Shown: piece after piece, positions 19,922 through 31,019 of the stretch
Numbering within the stretch: position 1 is the stretch's first letter
How the letters are laid out: every line of letters begins with the position of its first letter
Assembly (NCBI GenBank): GCA_902728285.1
Contig: CACVBU010000140.1
Location: 1 to 64,000, forward strand
Length of the DNA: 64,000 nt
Source of the DNA: Clytia hemisphaerica
Taxonomy: Eukaryota; Cnidaria; Hydrozoa; Leptothecata; Clytiidae
Direction: 5' to 3'
Made by a program: the position numbers and the translations under genes
Notes under the pieces: generated by a model
Database searches by the model: none
What the model was told of the DNA's origin: nothing
The model's input: the letters and a program-made list of their open reading frames with translations, nothing else

Positions 19922-21228
19922 AAACTGAAAAATGAGAAACAAAAATAACAAAAATAAAGTGGCATTGGTGCGTTCATGTGAGATGCGGAAAAACCATCAA
20001 GGGACTGGGGTTTCAATAATCCGGCGAAGACAAAGCCCTCCAAGTACTCCAAGAGAAACATAGAGAGACACGCAAAAACGAAAATAGGAGATTTGACCTC
20101 GCGACGTAAGAACGCTTTTATTGTTTTCACCCGAGTGTAACCATCGATTTCGTTTCCAGATTCTATTTCGCTCGCCCCAGGCTCAATAGGTGAAAAAGGT
20201 CAAATAAATTGACCTCTTTCCTCGTGCGTGGTCCTTCTTTATTGCTTTGCGGTTTTGTTGTCACACCATCTCAAGGTATTAACCCTTCAAATTACATTTA
20301 AGTTACTTTAATAAGTATAGATCAACCATGGATCAAAGAGCGACTAAGTGCAGAGTAACCCCCAGGAGTTATAAAATATACACACCACGACTATCAAGGG
20401 GAGATCACAGGTATCATGGGAAAGCAATTACTGAGACGAAAATTGTATGACATTAATAACAGTAAAATTTCTTTTAGGTAGCTGAATCGGATGCTGGTTT
20501 ATCAAAACCAAACGAACGAATATCAAAATGATTTCTGCTATCAGTTTCGTTCTAACGGCATACGTTATACAATCTTTCATCGCGCACGGTGAGGATGATA
20601 CTCCTCCCATGAGCTCTTGTAGTGAAAACCTGAACATAGCAAGCTCGTTTATATTCTTCTATTTACAGAGCTAACTGAAAAATGAAAAACAAAAATAACA
20701 AAAACAAAGTGGCATTGGTCCGTTCATGTGAGATGCGGAAAAACCATCAAGGGACTGGGGTTTCAATAATCCGGCGAAGACAAAGCCCTCCAAGTACTCC
20801 AAGAGAAACATAGAGAGACACGCAAAAACGAAAATAGGAGATTTGACCTCGCGACGTAAGAACGCTTTTATTGTTTTCACCCGAGTGTAACCATCGATTT
20901 CGTTTCCAGATTCTATTTCGCTCGCCCCAGGCTCAATAGGTGAAAAAGGTCAAATAAATTGACCTCTTTCCTCGTGCGTGGTCCTTCTTTATTGCTTTGC
21001 GGTTTTTGTTGTCACACACCATCTCAAGGTATTAACCCTTCAAATTACATTTAAGTTACTTTAATAAGTATAGATCAACCATGGATCAAAGAGCGACTAG
21101 GTACAGATAAACCCCAGGAGTTAAGAAATATACACACCACGACTATCAAGAGGAGATCACAGGTATCATGGGAAAGCAATTACTGAGACGAAAATTGTAT
21201 GACATTAATAACAGTAAAATTTCTTTAA

Positions 21229-21985
21229 CCCTATTAGCCCCAAGCTTTTTTGACTTTTGTATCCCCAGGGGGGGGTAGAATCTACCACCCTCGATTATTT
21301 TCGATCTAGAAGAGCTATGGCCATGAAATTTGGTACAGATGTTCTCCATCATGATACAATTTTCCAGGAAGAAAAAAAAATTTGATTACGTCATTCAAAA
21401 ACTGATGACGTCATCACAAAATTTCCACCTGTCGGAAAAAAGCCCAAATATATGGTTTACAAAAATGTCTATTACAGTCGAACCAATAAAGATATTTCAA
21501 TTCTGTTTGAAGATTCTGAAAGATAAAAGACTGTTCTTTAACATAATTGCCGGTTTTGCAAATTCCATGAAGAGTTTTTCTTAAAATCTATGCTGAAGAT
21601 GAGTAAAATTTTCAAAATTTGATGACGTCATAAATGATGACGTCATCATTTAAAAAATTTTCGTTTTGATTTTTTTTTAAATTTGTATTATCAATGCCTA
21701 TCACGTGTCAAAATTTGAAAATGATTGAATAAATAGTTTAGAAGTTATCAGCACTTTAAAATTTTGAGTTTTAAGTGATTTAAGCTGGGTTTTATGTCAT
21801 GTTTCACAATAAAGTCATAAAACCTGATCTGGACAACCTATGACCCTAAAATTTTACACAAGTACTCTTAATAAGATTTTATTAAAAGTCAGAAAGTTTC
21901 AAGTCGTTTGAAAAAATTTTCTCCGAGATATAAACAAAAGAACTCCAGCGTGGTAGATTCTACCCCCCCCCTGGGGCTAATAGGG
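21229..21985. mobile_element. piggyBac-like non-autonomous element inserted at TTAA
   Basis: The 757-bp insertion in unit 3 begins CCCTATTAGCCCCA and ends TGGGGCTAATAGGG, and TTAA flanks both sides (21,225-21,228, 21,986-21,989). Units 4 and 5 have the empty site with a single TTAA (22,737-22,740, 23,487-23,490). The TTAA target and CCC-led ends fit the piggyBac superfamily. Inside are GGTAGATTCTACC motifs at both ends and ATGACGTCAT-like palindromes, but no transposase. A related end fragment lies at 4,640-4,883. Confidence 0.85.
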
Positions 21986-23689
21986 TTAAGGTAGCTGAAT
22001 CGGATGCTGGTTTATCAAAACCAAAAGAACGAATATCAAAATGATTTCTGATAATCAGTTTCGTTCTAACGGCATACGTTATACAATCTTTCATCGCGCA
22101 CGGTGAAGATGATACTCCTCCCATGAGCTCTTGTAGTGAAAACCTGAACATAGCAAGCTCGTTTATATTCTTCTATTTACAGAGCTAACTGAAAAATGAG
22201 AAACAAAAATAACAAAAACAAAGTGGCATTGGTCCGTTCATGTGAGATGCGGAAAAACCATCAAGGGACTGGGGTTTCAATAATCCGGCGAAGACAAAGC
22301 CCTCCAAGTACTCCAAGAGAAACATAGAGAGACACGCAAAAACGAAAATAGGAGATTTGACCTCGCGACGTAAGAACGCTTTTATTGTTTTCACCCGAGT
22401 GTAACCATCGATTTCGTTTCCAGATTCTATTTCGCTCGCCCCAGGCTCAATAGGTGAAAAAGGTCAAATAAATTGACCTCTTTCCTCGTGCGTGGTCCTT
22501 CTTTATTGCTTTGCGGTTTTGTTGTCACACCATCTCAAGGTATTAACCCTTCAAATTACATTTAAGTTACTTTAATAAGTATAGATCAACCATGGATCAA
22601 AGAGCGACTAGGTACAGATAAACCCCCAGGAGTTAAGAAATATACACACCACGACTATCAAGAGGAGATCACAGGTATCATGGGAAAGCAATTACTGAGA
22701 CGAAAATTGTATGACATTAATAACAGTAAAATTTCTTTAAGGTAGCTGAATCGGATGCTGGTTTATCAAAACCAAAAGAACGAATATCAAAATGATTTCT
22801 GATAATCAGTTTCGTTCTAACGGCATACGTTATACAATCTTTCATCGCGCACGGTGAGGATGACACTCCTCCCATGAGCTCTTGTAGTGAAAACCTGAAC
22901 ATAGCAAGCTCGTTTATATTCTTCTATTTACAGAGCTAACTGAAAAATGAGAAACAAAAATAACAAAAACAAAGTGGCATTGGTCCGTTCATGCGAGATG
23001 CGGAAAAACCATCAAGGGACTGGGGTTTCAATAATCCGGCGAAGACAAAGCCCTCCAAGTACTCCAAGAGAAACATAGAGAGACACGCAAAAACGAAAAT
23101 AGGAGATTTGACCTCGCGACGTAAGAACGCTTTTATTGTTTTCACCCGAGTGTAACCATCGATTTCGTTTCCAATTCTATTTCGCTCGCCCCAGGCTCAA
23201 TAGGTGAAAAAGGTCAAATAAATTGACCTCTTTCCTCGTGCGTGGTCCTTCTTTATTGCTTTGCGGTTTTGTTGTCACACCATCTCAAGGTATTAACCCT
23301 TCAAATTACATTTAAGTTACTTTAATAAGTATAGATCAACCATGGATCAAAGAGCGACTAGGTACAGATAAACCCCCAGGAGTTAAGAAATATACACACC
23401 ACGACTATCAAGAGGAGATCACAGGTATCATGGGAAAGCAATTACTGAGACGAAAATTGTATGACATTAATAACAGTAAAATTTCTTTAAGGTAGCTGAA
23501 TCGGATGCTGGTTTATCAAAACCAAAAGAACGAATATCAAAATGATTTCTGATAATCAGTTTCGTTCTAACGGCATACGTTATACAATCTTTCATCGCGC
23601 ACGGTGAGGATGATACTCCTCCCATGAGCTCTTGTAGTGAAAACCTGAACATAGCAAGCTCGTTTATATTCTTCTATTTACAGAGCTAA

Positions 23690-24310
23690 CTGAAAAATGA
23701 GAAACAAAAATAACAAAAATAAAGTGGCATTGGTGCGTTCATGTGAGATGCGGAAAAACCATCAAGGGACTGGGGTTTCAATAATCCGGCGAAGACAAAG
23801 CCCTCCAAGTACTCCAAGAGAAACATAGAGAGGCACGCAAAAACGAAAATAGGAGATTTGACCTCGCGACGTAAGAACGCTGGAGGAAGACGGGCAATTT
23901 TGAGAACAGTCAAAACATTGAGAATAGCTGAAGGAGCAAACTTCACCTATGGAAGGATCAAAGTCATCGCTGGGGTTACGCATCTTTTAAACCGAGCCGT
24001 CAGAAGGGTGCTGAACCAAGGTGGTTTCCGTTTTTTGCAAGTTCGTCGCAGGGGCTTGTCAAAACTGAGGTTTTGTAAAACAATCCGAAAGAAAAATCTT
24101 CGGCTGGAGTTTTGGAGGCGTGGAATATCATTCTACCTGGACGCAAAAAGATTTCAATTCAAAACAAACCCAATGTGGGGAAGGGGGGACTCAGTGAGAA
24201 CATCAGTTCTGACCACGATTGTAGCATCCGAAGTTTTAACTACGCAGAAATCAAAAGTTTCACCGCTGATGACAAACAACAAACTCGTGAACTGGATCAT
24301 CTATTAATTT
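23690..24310 (+). pseudogene. Tc1-like transposase fragment, copy C
   Basis: Longest of the array's Tc1 pieces: RRAILRTVKTLRIAEGANFT, GRIKVIAGVTHLLNRAVRRV, GFRFLQVRRRGLS, FWRRGISFYLDAKRFQFKTN and PM. It includes the first catalytic Asp (SFYLD). It lacks about 15 residues before KLRFCKT and the C-terminal catalytic part. Confidence 0.75.
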
Positions 24311-24369
24311 TTAATTTTTTCAGATTAAATTAGAAAAATAGATATTTTGAATGAAAATCCCTTTGGAGA

Positions 24370-24560
24370 CAGAGTCCTGAACATGTTCAGCGATGTATAC
24401 AGAAATGTTTTCAACGAGCAAAAAGAAGGGAAAGAGGAAGACTTTATTTAAAAATTGTAATGGAATCCATTCAATATATGACTCGACAAGGGTTAGCACT
24501 TAGAGGAAATAAAGATGGAACGATAATCTGACCCAGCTGTTATACTTACGAATTATAGAT
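24370..24560 (+). pseudogene. DUF4371-like fragment, second copy
   Basis: Matches 19,345-19,560 with an internal deletion. It keeps the ESIQYMTRQGLALRGNKDG motif and leads into array unit 6. Confidence 0.6.
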
Positions 24561-24766
24561 CAACCATGGATCAAAGAGCGACTAGGTGCAGATAAAACCC
24601 CCAGGAGTTAAGAAATATACACACCACGACTATCAAGGGGAGATCACAGGTATCATGGGAAAGCAATTACTGAGACGAAAATTGTATGACATTAATAACA
24701 GTAAAATTTCTTTTAGGTAGCTGAATCTGATACTGGTTTAGCAAAACCAAACGAACGAATATCAAA

Positions 24767-25178
24767 ATGATTTCTGCAATCAGTTTCGTTCTAACGCCAT
24801 ATATTATACAATCTTTCACGGAATTATCCAACCATTGCGGTAATGACGAGCAGGAAGTGTTCGATTGTTTTGAAATCATTGGGGAGCAGAGGGGAGGAAG
24901 AAGATTGTCTCCAAGATACCCTCACGATATGTGTAATGTGTACGCCCGGGTCCAAGACGGACTACCGAGAACCAACACTCATTTTGAGGTCTAGCACAAC
25001 CGTTTTAACGCGTTTGATGGCGAACGACACGTTTATAAAGGAATCGAAAGAAGATTCAAACAAACACGACCACACTAGGGTCCAAGTGTTGATGAGTGCT
25101 CAACCACCATCACCAAGAATTGCTTTCCAAAGGGTAAACGAACGGTTGGAAACTTTGGTTACCACAATTCAATTTTGA
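24767..25178 (+). pseudogene. Diverged end of the array with overlapping open frames
   Basis: Starts with the same ISAISFVLT signal-like segment as the array units, then leaves homology and reads FDCFEIIGEQRGGRRLSP. A second frame (from 24,843) carries ANDTFIKESKEDSNKHD to a stop at 25,178. The frames overlap in different phases. No family is recognised. Confidence 0.3.
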
Positions 25179-25288
25179 ATTACTTGAGAGGAATTTCTTA
25201 TGATCTTGTATTTTAGTCATTTGAAAAACATTTTTTCTTAGATTTTCTTGTAAACGAAAAACATTATTTAGAGTTTCTGACCTATACT

Positions 25289-25400
25289 CGGCTTTTAATT
25301 GATTTTATTTGGTTGGAAAGCTGGTATTCAACCCTTTAAGTGCGGCTTTTAATTGATTTCATTTCGTTGGAAAGCTGGTATTTAACCCTTTAAGTGCTAC
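25289..25400. repeat. 54-bp direct duplication
   Basis: CGGCTTTTAATTGATTT ... TTGGAAAGCTGGTATT occurs at 25,289 and again 54 bases later at 25,343, with a few changes. Confidence 0.7.
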
Positions 25401-25469
25401 GACGGAAAGGTGCCCAGTGGTAAAACTTCAAATCAATTCGCTAGATGACAGAATAAAGTAAAACAGATG

Positions 25470-25660
25470 GGATGGGTAAAATTATCTCTCTTGTTCACGG
25501 CAGAGACAATAAAGTAAGAGGAGTCAAGCTTACGACAACGACGGATTCCAAAAGCACTGAAGCTTTTGGTCCTTTACAAAAAATTATGCCTACTTTTGAG
25601 ATAAACGATAGCAGAACCAACGCCATTAGCGGAAAAACAGAAGAAGGTAAATGTTGCTGA
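25470..25660 (+). pseudogene. BEL/Pao-like polyprotein C-terminal piece
   Basis: The frame reads GKIISLVHGRDNKVRGVKLT, then GPLQKIMPTFEI, matching the closing stretch of BEL/Pao polyproteins (GRDGxVRGVxL ... PxQKLxPLE). An AG acceptor-like site precedes it. It is an isolated fragment; the remaining domains are not adjacent. Confidence 0.55.
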
Positions 25661-25869
25661 TTAGTGGTCTTGTTGTTGATTTTGTTTATATGTGAGAATG
25701 AATAAAAATCTAATGGCACCGTCACTAAAAAACTGATGTCTTATATAACTTTCTAGAATTTTAACTCTAACTCTAACGACTACGAGAAGTAAAAAATTTC
25801 AACCCAATTCACTGAAACCTTCGAGGTATACATCAATTTTTATCCTTTTTCACCTCGATGTAGTAACAC

Positions 25870-26250
25870 CATTAGAAAGCAAATGATGAATAGAATAGAA
25901 AGAACTCAACAAAGCGCATTATCTGGTATTGAAGCATTTAATGTTATCATCAGGCGGATTCCTGGGATTAAAAGATTGATCTCATGATTGACACATTGAG
26001 ACGCAGTTACATTCAGAATTGAACACAATATTACTGAATGTTCAAAAGACTTCAAACTCACATTGGAGATGGTGTGAATTCAAATGTGTGCGTTGGTTAT
26101 GTGATTTGCTTTGCATTCCTTTTGTCGCGTAATCGAAACTTGCAAACAATTCTGAATTTCTTTCGAAAACATGATACCGCTTTTAATGATGCGCTGATTA
26201 GGCGGTTTATGGTAAAGGTGTTTGACTACAAATTTGACTCTTATTAGTAT
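25870..26250 (+). pseudogene. Unrecognised coding-like fragments
   Basis: Two successive frames read RIERTQQSALSGIEAFNVII and RKHDTAFNDALIRRFMVKVF. They have protein-like composition, are broken, and belong to no family I know. This is probable transposon debris. Confidence 0.25.
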
Positions 26251-26539
26251 ATTTACGATTAGAACAATTGTAATAACAATTTATGTTATTGTGAAATTTT
26301 TCATTATCAATTGCTAGCTTATCTTTGGGAAGAAAAATTAAAGGAGAGCTTAGATAGCAAGACCCGCAAACGAATAATCGGAGGTTGAGGTCAGATGACA
26401 AATTTCCGCTTTGTGAGGCTTGAACTTTGGACAAACAATATACACAACAAAGATAATCTATGATATTATGCACAAACCAATTTTATAATATAGTAAGATT
26501 TAACTGTATTTTTTGCTTTGATTTCCTGATTTTCTTACA

Positions 26540-27085
26540 TAACTTTCTAGAATTTTAATAACTTTTCTCTCCGCCTTAGATGCAAAACAATACGTAATGA
26601 GGCAAGAAAATATTGGTCGGATGGAAAAGAACTTCCAAAATTTGATAATACCGAAAACAAAAAGACACTGTCAACATTAGATGACCTTCTAAAGAAAAAA
26701 TAGTTCTTCGGCAACGAGACTTTGGAAACCATTGAAAAGAGGGTTCTGTCCCACATGGCAGATAGGAAATGTTTCCTTTGAAAGGTTGCACACCATTCTA
26801 ACCGAGATTGAGGCACTGTTGAATTAAAAGCACTTAATGTACGTCGGTGCGGATGACGAGATAGAATGCTTTGACACCACACTTGATTTGCGGAAAGAGT
26901 ATCATCAGCCTGCCTATCGGGAATGTCGTCAAGTCGCTAGAAGACTCTTATCAACACGTTCAAAAATGTTTCAAAGATGCACGAGAAAGATGGTACCGTG
27001 AATATCTAACAGAGTTGAGAGTTCACCACAAGAAAATTAAGAAATACGAAACGCCAAAAGTCGGTTCACTGGTCTTGGTTAAATC
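26540..27085 (+). pseudogene. BEL/Pao-like integrase C-terminal region
   Basis: Starts with an exon-like piece (NEARKYWSDGKELPKFD, after a CTCCGCCTTAG acceptor) duplicated at 33,000. It continues with HTILTEIEALLN, as in the BEL/Pao integrase end, then LTPHLICGKSIISLPI after a shift, and ARERWYREYLTELRVHHKKI ... VGSLVLVK, matching the DUF5641 tail. Stops and frameshifts show decay. The frame continues without a break into MULE sequence at about 27,085. Confidence 0.65.
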
Positions 27086-28040
27086 AAACATTAGATTTGT
27101 ATATGGATCTCAAACAGTTGGAAGAGCTGGTGTGAGTGAATTTTGTAACATCTTGAATCTTCTCCAACCTGTTTGGCCAATGCCTTATAATAATATACAA
27201 GAGAAACTTTATGAAGTGTCAGTGGAGCACGCCAACCAATCGATGAAGGAGGCTGGACAGCGCCTTTGATCATACATGCTCGAGAAAGAAACTGATAATG
27301 CCAGAATTAATGAAGATGGATCAATAGTTGCTTTTCGAGATTGGCGAGGTCTTAGACTATGAAGTAAAAACCCTTTTCTGTCATCAGTGTGTGTACCAAA
27401 CATAAAGACAAATTAAATGATAATGAATTTCATAAATGGTATGAGCGTCATGAGAAGTGTTGTTTCAACAACCATCAAGGCGTCGGACCTGATGGAAACT
27501 CAAGGCGCAATTGAGATTTTTCTGCCGTCTGTCGAAAAACATTCCATGAGATATACAACTTTTGTTGGCGATGGTGATAGTTCGGGCTTTGGAAGTGTTG
27601 CTCAAGCTTGTCATGATGCATACCCAAGGAGGAGTATGTGTTGGGCACGTACAGAAAAGGATGGGTTGAGGGACTATAAAAAGAAGATAAGGGGACAAAA
27701 ATTATCAGATGGGAAAGGTGTCGGAGGTGGTGGTCGATTAACAGATAAGGTCATTGATAAAATACAGAATTTTTATGGTCAGTGCATTAGAAACAATGTT
27801 GGGAATAAGGAGGGAATGAAGGACAGTGTTTGGGCTATTTATCACCATATGATTTTGGATGACGGTTTGAGTTTGGATCAACAGCACGATAAATACCCTA
27901 AAGATCCGGATAGTTGTGTAAGTATTGGTCAGACAGGCCATCTTATGACGAATCAAAACGTCTGCCTTCTGTATTCATCATTGAGCTGGAGAAGATATTT
28001 AGTGACTTGACAGATGATGACCTTCTCGACCGCTGTTAAA
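27085..28040 (+). pseudogene. Mutator-like transposase, broken, copy 3
   Basis: Opens with SNIRFVYGSQTVGRAGVSEF (compare YDINFRSVYASQQIGRAG in copy 1). After a stop near 27,269 it resumes with the catalytic region: SDLMETQGAIEIF, YTTFVGDGDSSGFGSV (core Asp residues), a GGGGRLTDKVIDKIQNFYGQ stretch and DSVWAIYHHMILDDG. It ends in a shift after YPKDPDSC. Together with copies 1 and 2 it covers most of the protein, but none is intact. Confidence 0.75.
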
Positions 28041-28332
28041 AAAAACGCTGTACTTTGGTCAAAAACTACCTTCCACCCTGGGGCATTTGTTACATCAATA
28101 GGCTGCACGCATACCCTCTGATATGATTTGATATAGGGGATGCGTATTGTCTACAATATTTTTGTCCCAACTTACCCCCGTCTTTTCTTTTTCTTTTTTG
28201 ATTATGCGTCATAGCAATTACTCTGTACCAGAGTAAAGATTAACGACTACGAAAGCTCACCACTATCCATATCCAGGCTTTTATGTCAAATAATGTTATG
28301 TCCATATATAGTTTTTTATTTTTTCCGTCACA

Positions 28333-28509
28333 GCTGAAACCCTCGACGCACTTCTCAAAAACACGCGATGCGACATTTTTCTTGTCGATGAAAACGAGAC
28401 AGATGTTTCAATTGCCCTTCAAGACGTGAAAGAAAATAGTTTAGTCTTGGATTCAGAGGTTGAAGAGGAGGAAGAAATACAAGATGCAAACAAAAGCTTC
28501 CACGAGTAG
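28333..28509 (+). CDS. Possible terminal exon with acidic tail
   Basis: A pyrimidine-rich acceptor (TTTTTTCCGTCACAG at about 28,332) leads into AETLDALLKNTRCDIFLVDE and a Glu-rich end (EVEEEEEIQDANK) to TAG. No upstream exon was identified and no family is recognised. Confidence 0.3.
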   Translation, partial: AETLDALLKNTRCDIFLVDENETDVSIALQDVKENSLVLDSEVEEEEEIQDANKSFHE

Positions 28510-28917
28510 AACAGTCACCAACGAATTTGACATTTGACATTTCCTTTTTTAAATATTATACAAGTTTGAACAAAATTGACTTCAGAGATTTTGTGATGGA
28601 AACATTAATTCCCGCGAAAATTAGTTCCAATAAGGTAGTTTAATCACAAGAGAATTTTTGCATACATGCATACCATATTACTTTGAACAAAATGCCTGTC
28701 ATTTAAATAAAGTGAATGGGGAACCTTATTTTGCCTTGTAGTTAGCTTCCAGTGAGTACATAGATATCTGAAAAGTTAAGCCTGTGTGATTGTTAAACAT
28801 CTTTTTTATACATGATTACCAACAGGTAGCAAGCCTTTTTGTTTAAACAAATGCATAAAAACTTCTCCAAACAATTAATTATTGGTCAGCCTAAGCTGAG
28901 CATTCAAATCCGTAAAC
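28510..28917. other. Spacer
   Basis: AT-rich, nothing recognised. Confidence 0.35.
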
Positions 28918-30494
28918 AGGGTGGCCAGCGATTTTAGTCATTGAAAATCAAGTATATTCAAGTACTTTTTGGAGCATTTTCGATAATTTTCAAGTATATC
29001 TTTTGCTATTTTCAAGTATATGAAGGTGCAAAATTCAAGTACATTCAAGTATATTTTGAACTTTACGTATGGTGCTTCGTTAGAATAGGGATATCCGGAT
29101 CCTCAATTTGCCAGAAATTTTATGGGCTTCCCTTTCTTAAAAATATTATGACAAAATTGTGTGCACAAAATAATGTCACTGATGCCAGAATTATTTTGAC
29201 ATTTTCTCAAATTAAACAACAGATCAAAATGTGCTTTAGAAACTAGTGAATTTATGACACCATGGCGTACTACAGCGGTTGTCTAATTTCTAGAATTTTA
29301 TTACTAAACAGCTTACGTAGCAAGGTTGTCAAATCAGAAGGTTTGGTTGCGAGCGAAGAGGGTAGAATATCTTTTTGCAATTCTAAGTAGTAGGAAGAAA
29401 TTTCCGATGATTTTCCAGAATGTTTTCCTAGAGACTATCAGAAATATTTTCTTCAAATGTCAGACTTCAAGACTTTTAAGACATTTCCATTTCTAACAGA
29501 CAAAGAAACCGTGTAATTAAGAGTTTTAGTCAATTTAAAAAAAAAACTTTGCTGAAAAATTGACATTTTCCCAATTTTTCAACTTCTTATTTCTCTAGAA
29601 TCATTTCCCTATGGCTCACTGCTCCCTGAAGGTTTATTTTCTAGCAAGAGTTTTTAACATAGAAAATTGGCGAGTACTTTTCATGTAGCACTTTTCATGT
29701 CGCTACCTTTTAAACTTTTCAAAAATACCACAATCAATTTTAAATAGGTCAAGTGTCCTGATATTAGTGATTAGTGGGTTTCATGATTATTTGGAGGACC
29801 CACCATGGTTGGGTCCGAAAAAGAAAATTTTGAAAAATAGGGATTCAAAGATTGGCTAAAACCATCAATTTCAAGGGACTCTAGGAAGAAATTTCCTGAC
29901 TTTTCCCTGACTTTTGAAGAATTTTTACAAAAATTCCCTGGCTTTTCCAGATTTTCCCTGACTTTTTCTAAAAATAGCCCTTTTTCCAGGTTTTCCAGGT
30001 TTTCCCTGACCGCTTTAGCATTAGGCTAGATTTTTGAAATTCTCAATGAGGGTTATCTTGCAGTAAATAACTTGAGCTGAAGAATATCTAAGAAAGATTC
30101 TGCTTTTACTTTTTTTCATTTTTTGTATGCCCATTAAGGTTCATCTTTTTTAAAAAAGCCATATCAAATAGGTTAAGTGAATAAGACCAACCAAGAATGT
30201 CCAACCTACAAATAGGGTACAATACATTGTTATCAGGAGGACCCACCATGGTTGGGTCCGAAAAGAAAATTTTGGAAAATTAATACTTCAAAACAGCCTG
30301 TAAGAGCCCTGGAAATAGAAGATTTGATTGAAAAAAGAAATTCAAGTATTTTCAAGTATTCCAATTTATCATTTTCAAGTATATACTGGAAAAATGGGCA
30401 TTTTTTCAAAAACTCCAGTATAATCAAGTACCAATATTTTTTTCCAGTATATTCAAGTATTTTCAAGTATTTCCAGTATCGCTGGCCACCCTGG
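28918..30494. mobile_element. 1.58-kb non-autonomous element with CAGGGTGGCCAGCGAT ends
   Basis: CAGGGTGGCCAGCGAT at the left is exactly inverted at the right (ATCGCTGGCCACCCTG). GTAAA flanks both ends, shorter than the 8 bp of a classic hAT element, so the superfamily is unsure. Both sub-terminal regions are full of TTCAAGTATATTCAAGTA-type words in opposite orientation. Inside, a near-palindrome (GGACCCACCATGGTTGGGTCC-like, at about 29,798 and 30,238) is repeated about 440 bases apart, and TTTTCCCTGAC words cluster at 29,890-30,010. There is no transposase. Confidence 0.75.
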
Positions 30495-30560
30495 TAAAAT
30501 TCATTTCTTCTTCCATCATCATCATCATAAGACGGCAAAAAAAAAATCCGATTTTCCGAT

Positions 30561-30730
30561 CTCACTTTGATTTCTAAACTTTCTTCCGATCGGGTTAACT
30601 TTTTGGGTACTTTTAGCGTACGTTGTTTTTACAGATCATAATGTGCTCACTTTGATTTCTCAACTTTCTTCCGATCGGGTTAACTTTTTGGGTACTTTTA
30701 GCGTACGTTGTTTTAACAGATCATAATGTG
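30561..30730. repeat. Tandem duplication, 85 bp x 2
   Basis: CTCACTTTGATTTCT begins at 30,561 and 30,646 and both copies run to CAGATCATAATGTG with two changes. AAGATGGCGGC, a YY1-type initiator word, follows at about 30,740. Confidence 0.8.
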
Positions 30731-31019
30731 GTGTTTCAAGATGGCGGCTCAAGCGATAGTCAGATGTGATAAAAGTCAGTGTTGTACCAAAGTATTTCCA
30801 GTATAAATCTGTTGCAAGCTTCAATTTCTGTCATTTATTTTTTAACTCGGCAAATCAAACACATGATTTTCATCAAGGGGACTCTTTTTCTATATCTTTT
30901 GAAGCTTTAAAGCCGTTTGCTCAAGTTGTTGAATTTTCTGATACTTTTTATTGCCGTTTTTGCAATAAAAACATATTTTTCTTGTTTGCCTCTAGGTGGG
31001 ATTGATGGTGTTATAATGT

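Larger units (their letters stand above)
19564..24830. repeat. Composite tandem array, unit of ~750 bp, six units
   Basis: Units begin at 19,564, 20,318, 21,071, 22,582, 23,332 and 24,556 (TAGATCAACCATGGATCAAA). Each holds a DUF4371 3' fragment, a short frame starting ATGATTTCTGC, the first ~190 bases of the Tc1 fragment, and ~170 bases of unknown sequence. Unit 3 is longer by a 757-bp insertion plus TTAA. Unit 5 keeps a longer Tc1 fragment and a second DUF4371 piece. Units 3-5 share derived changes (TTTAAGG, CTGATAATCAG) that units 1, 2 and 6 lack. Confidence 0.9.

Noticed and set aside
19675-23946. Repeated minus-strand frames of 60-86 codons with SLQELMGGVSSSPCAM and FVFACLSMFLLEYLEGFVFA
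   Set aside because: They recur only because the ~750-bp unit recurs, and they lie antisense to the DUF4371, mini-frame and Tc1 pieces. Unit differences do not preserve them.
24843-25178. Retroviral-type gag interpretation of the overlapping frames
   Set aside because: There is no zinc knuckle, protease or consistent frame, and nothing beyond a vague charge pattern supports it.
30740-30800. ATG in AAGATGGCGGC as the start of a gene
   Set aside because: The frame closes after about 19 codons and the only possible donor (GTCAGT) leads to no exon I could find. The YY1-like word alone is not enough.
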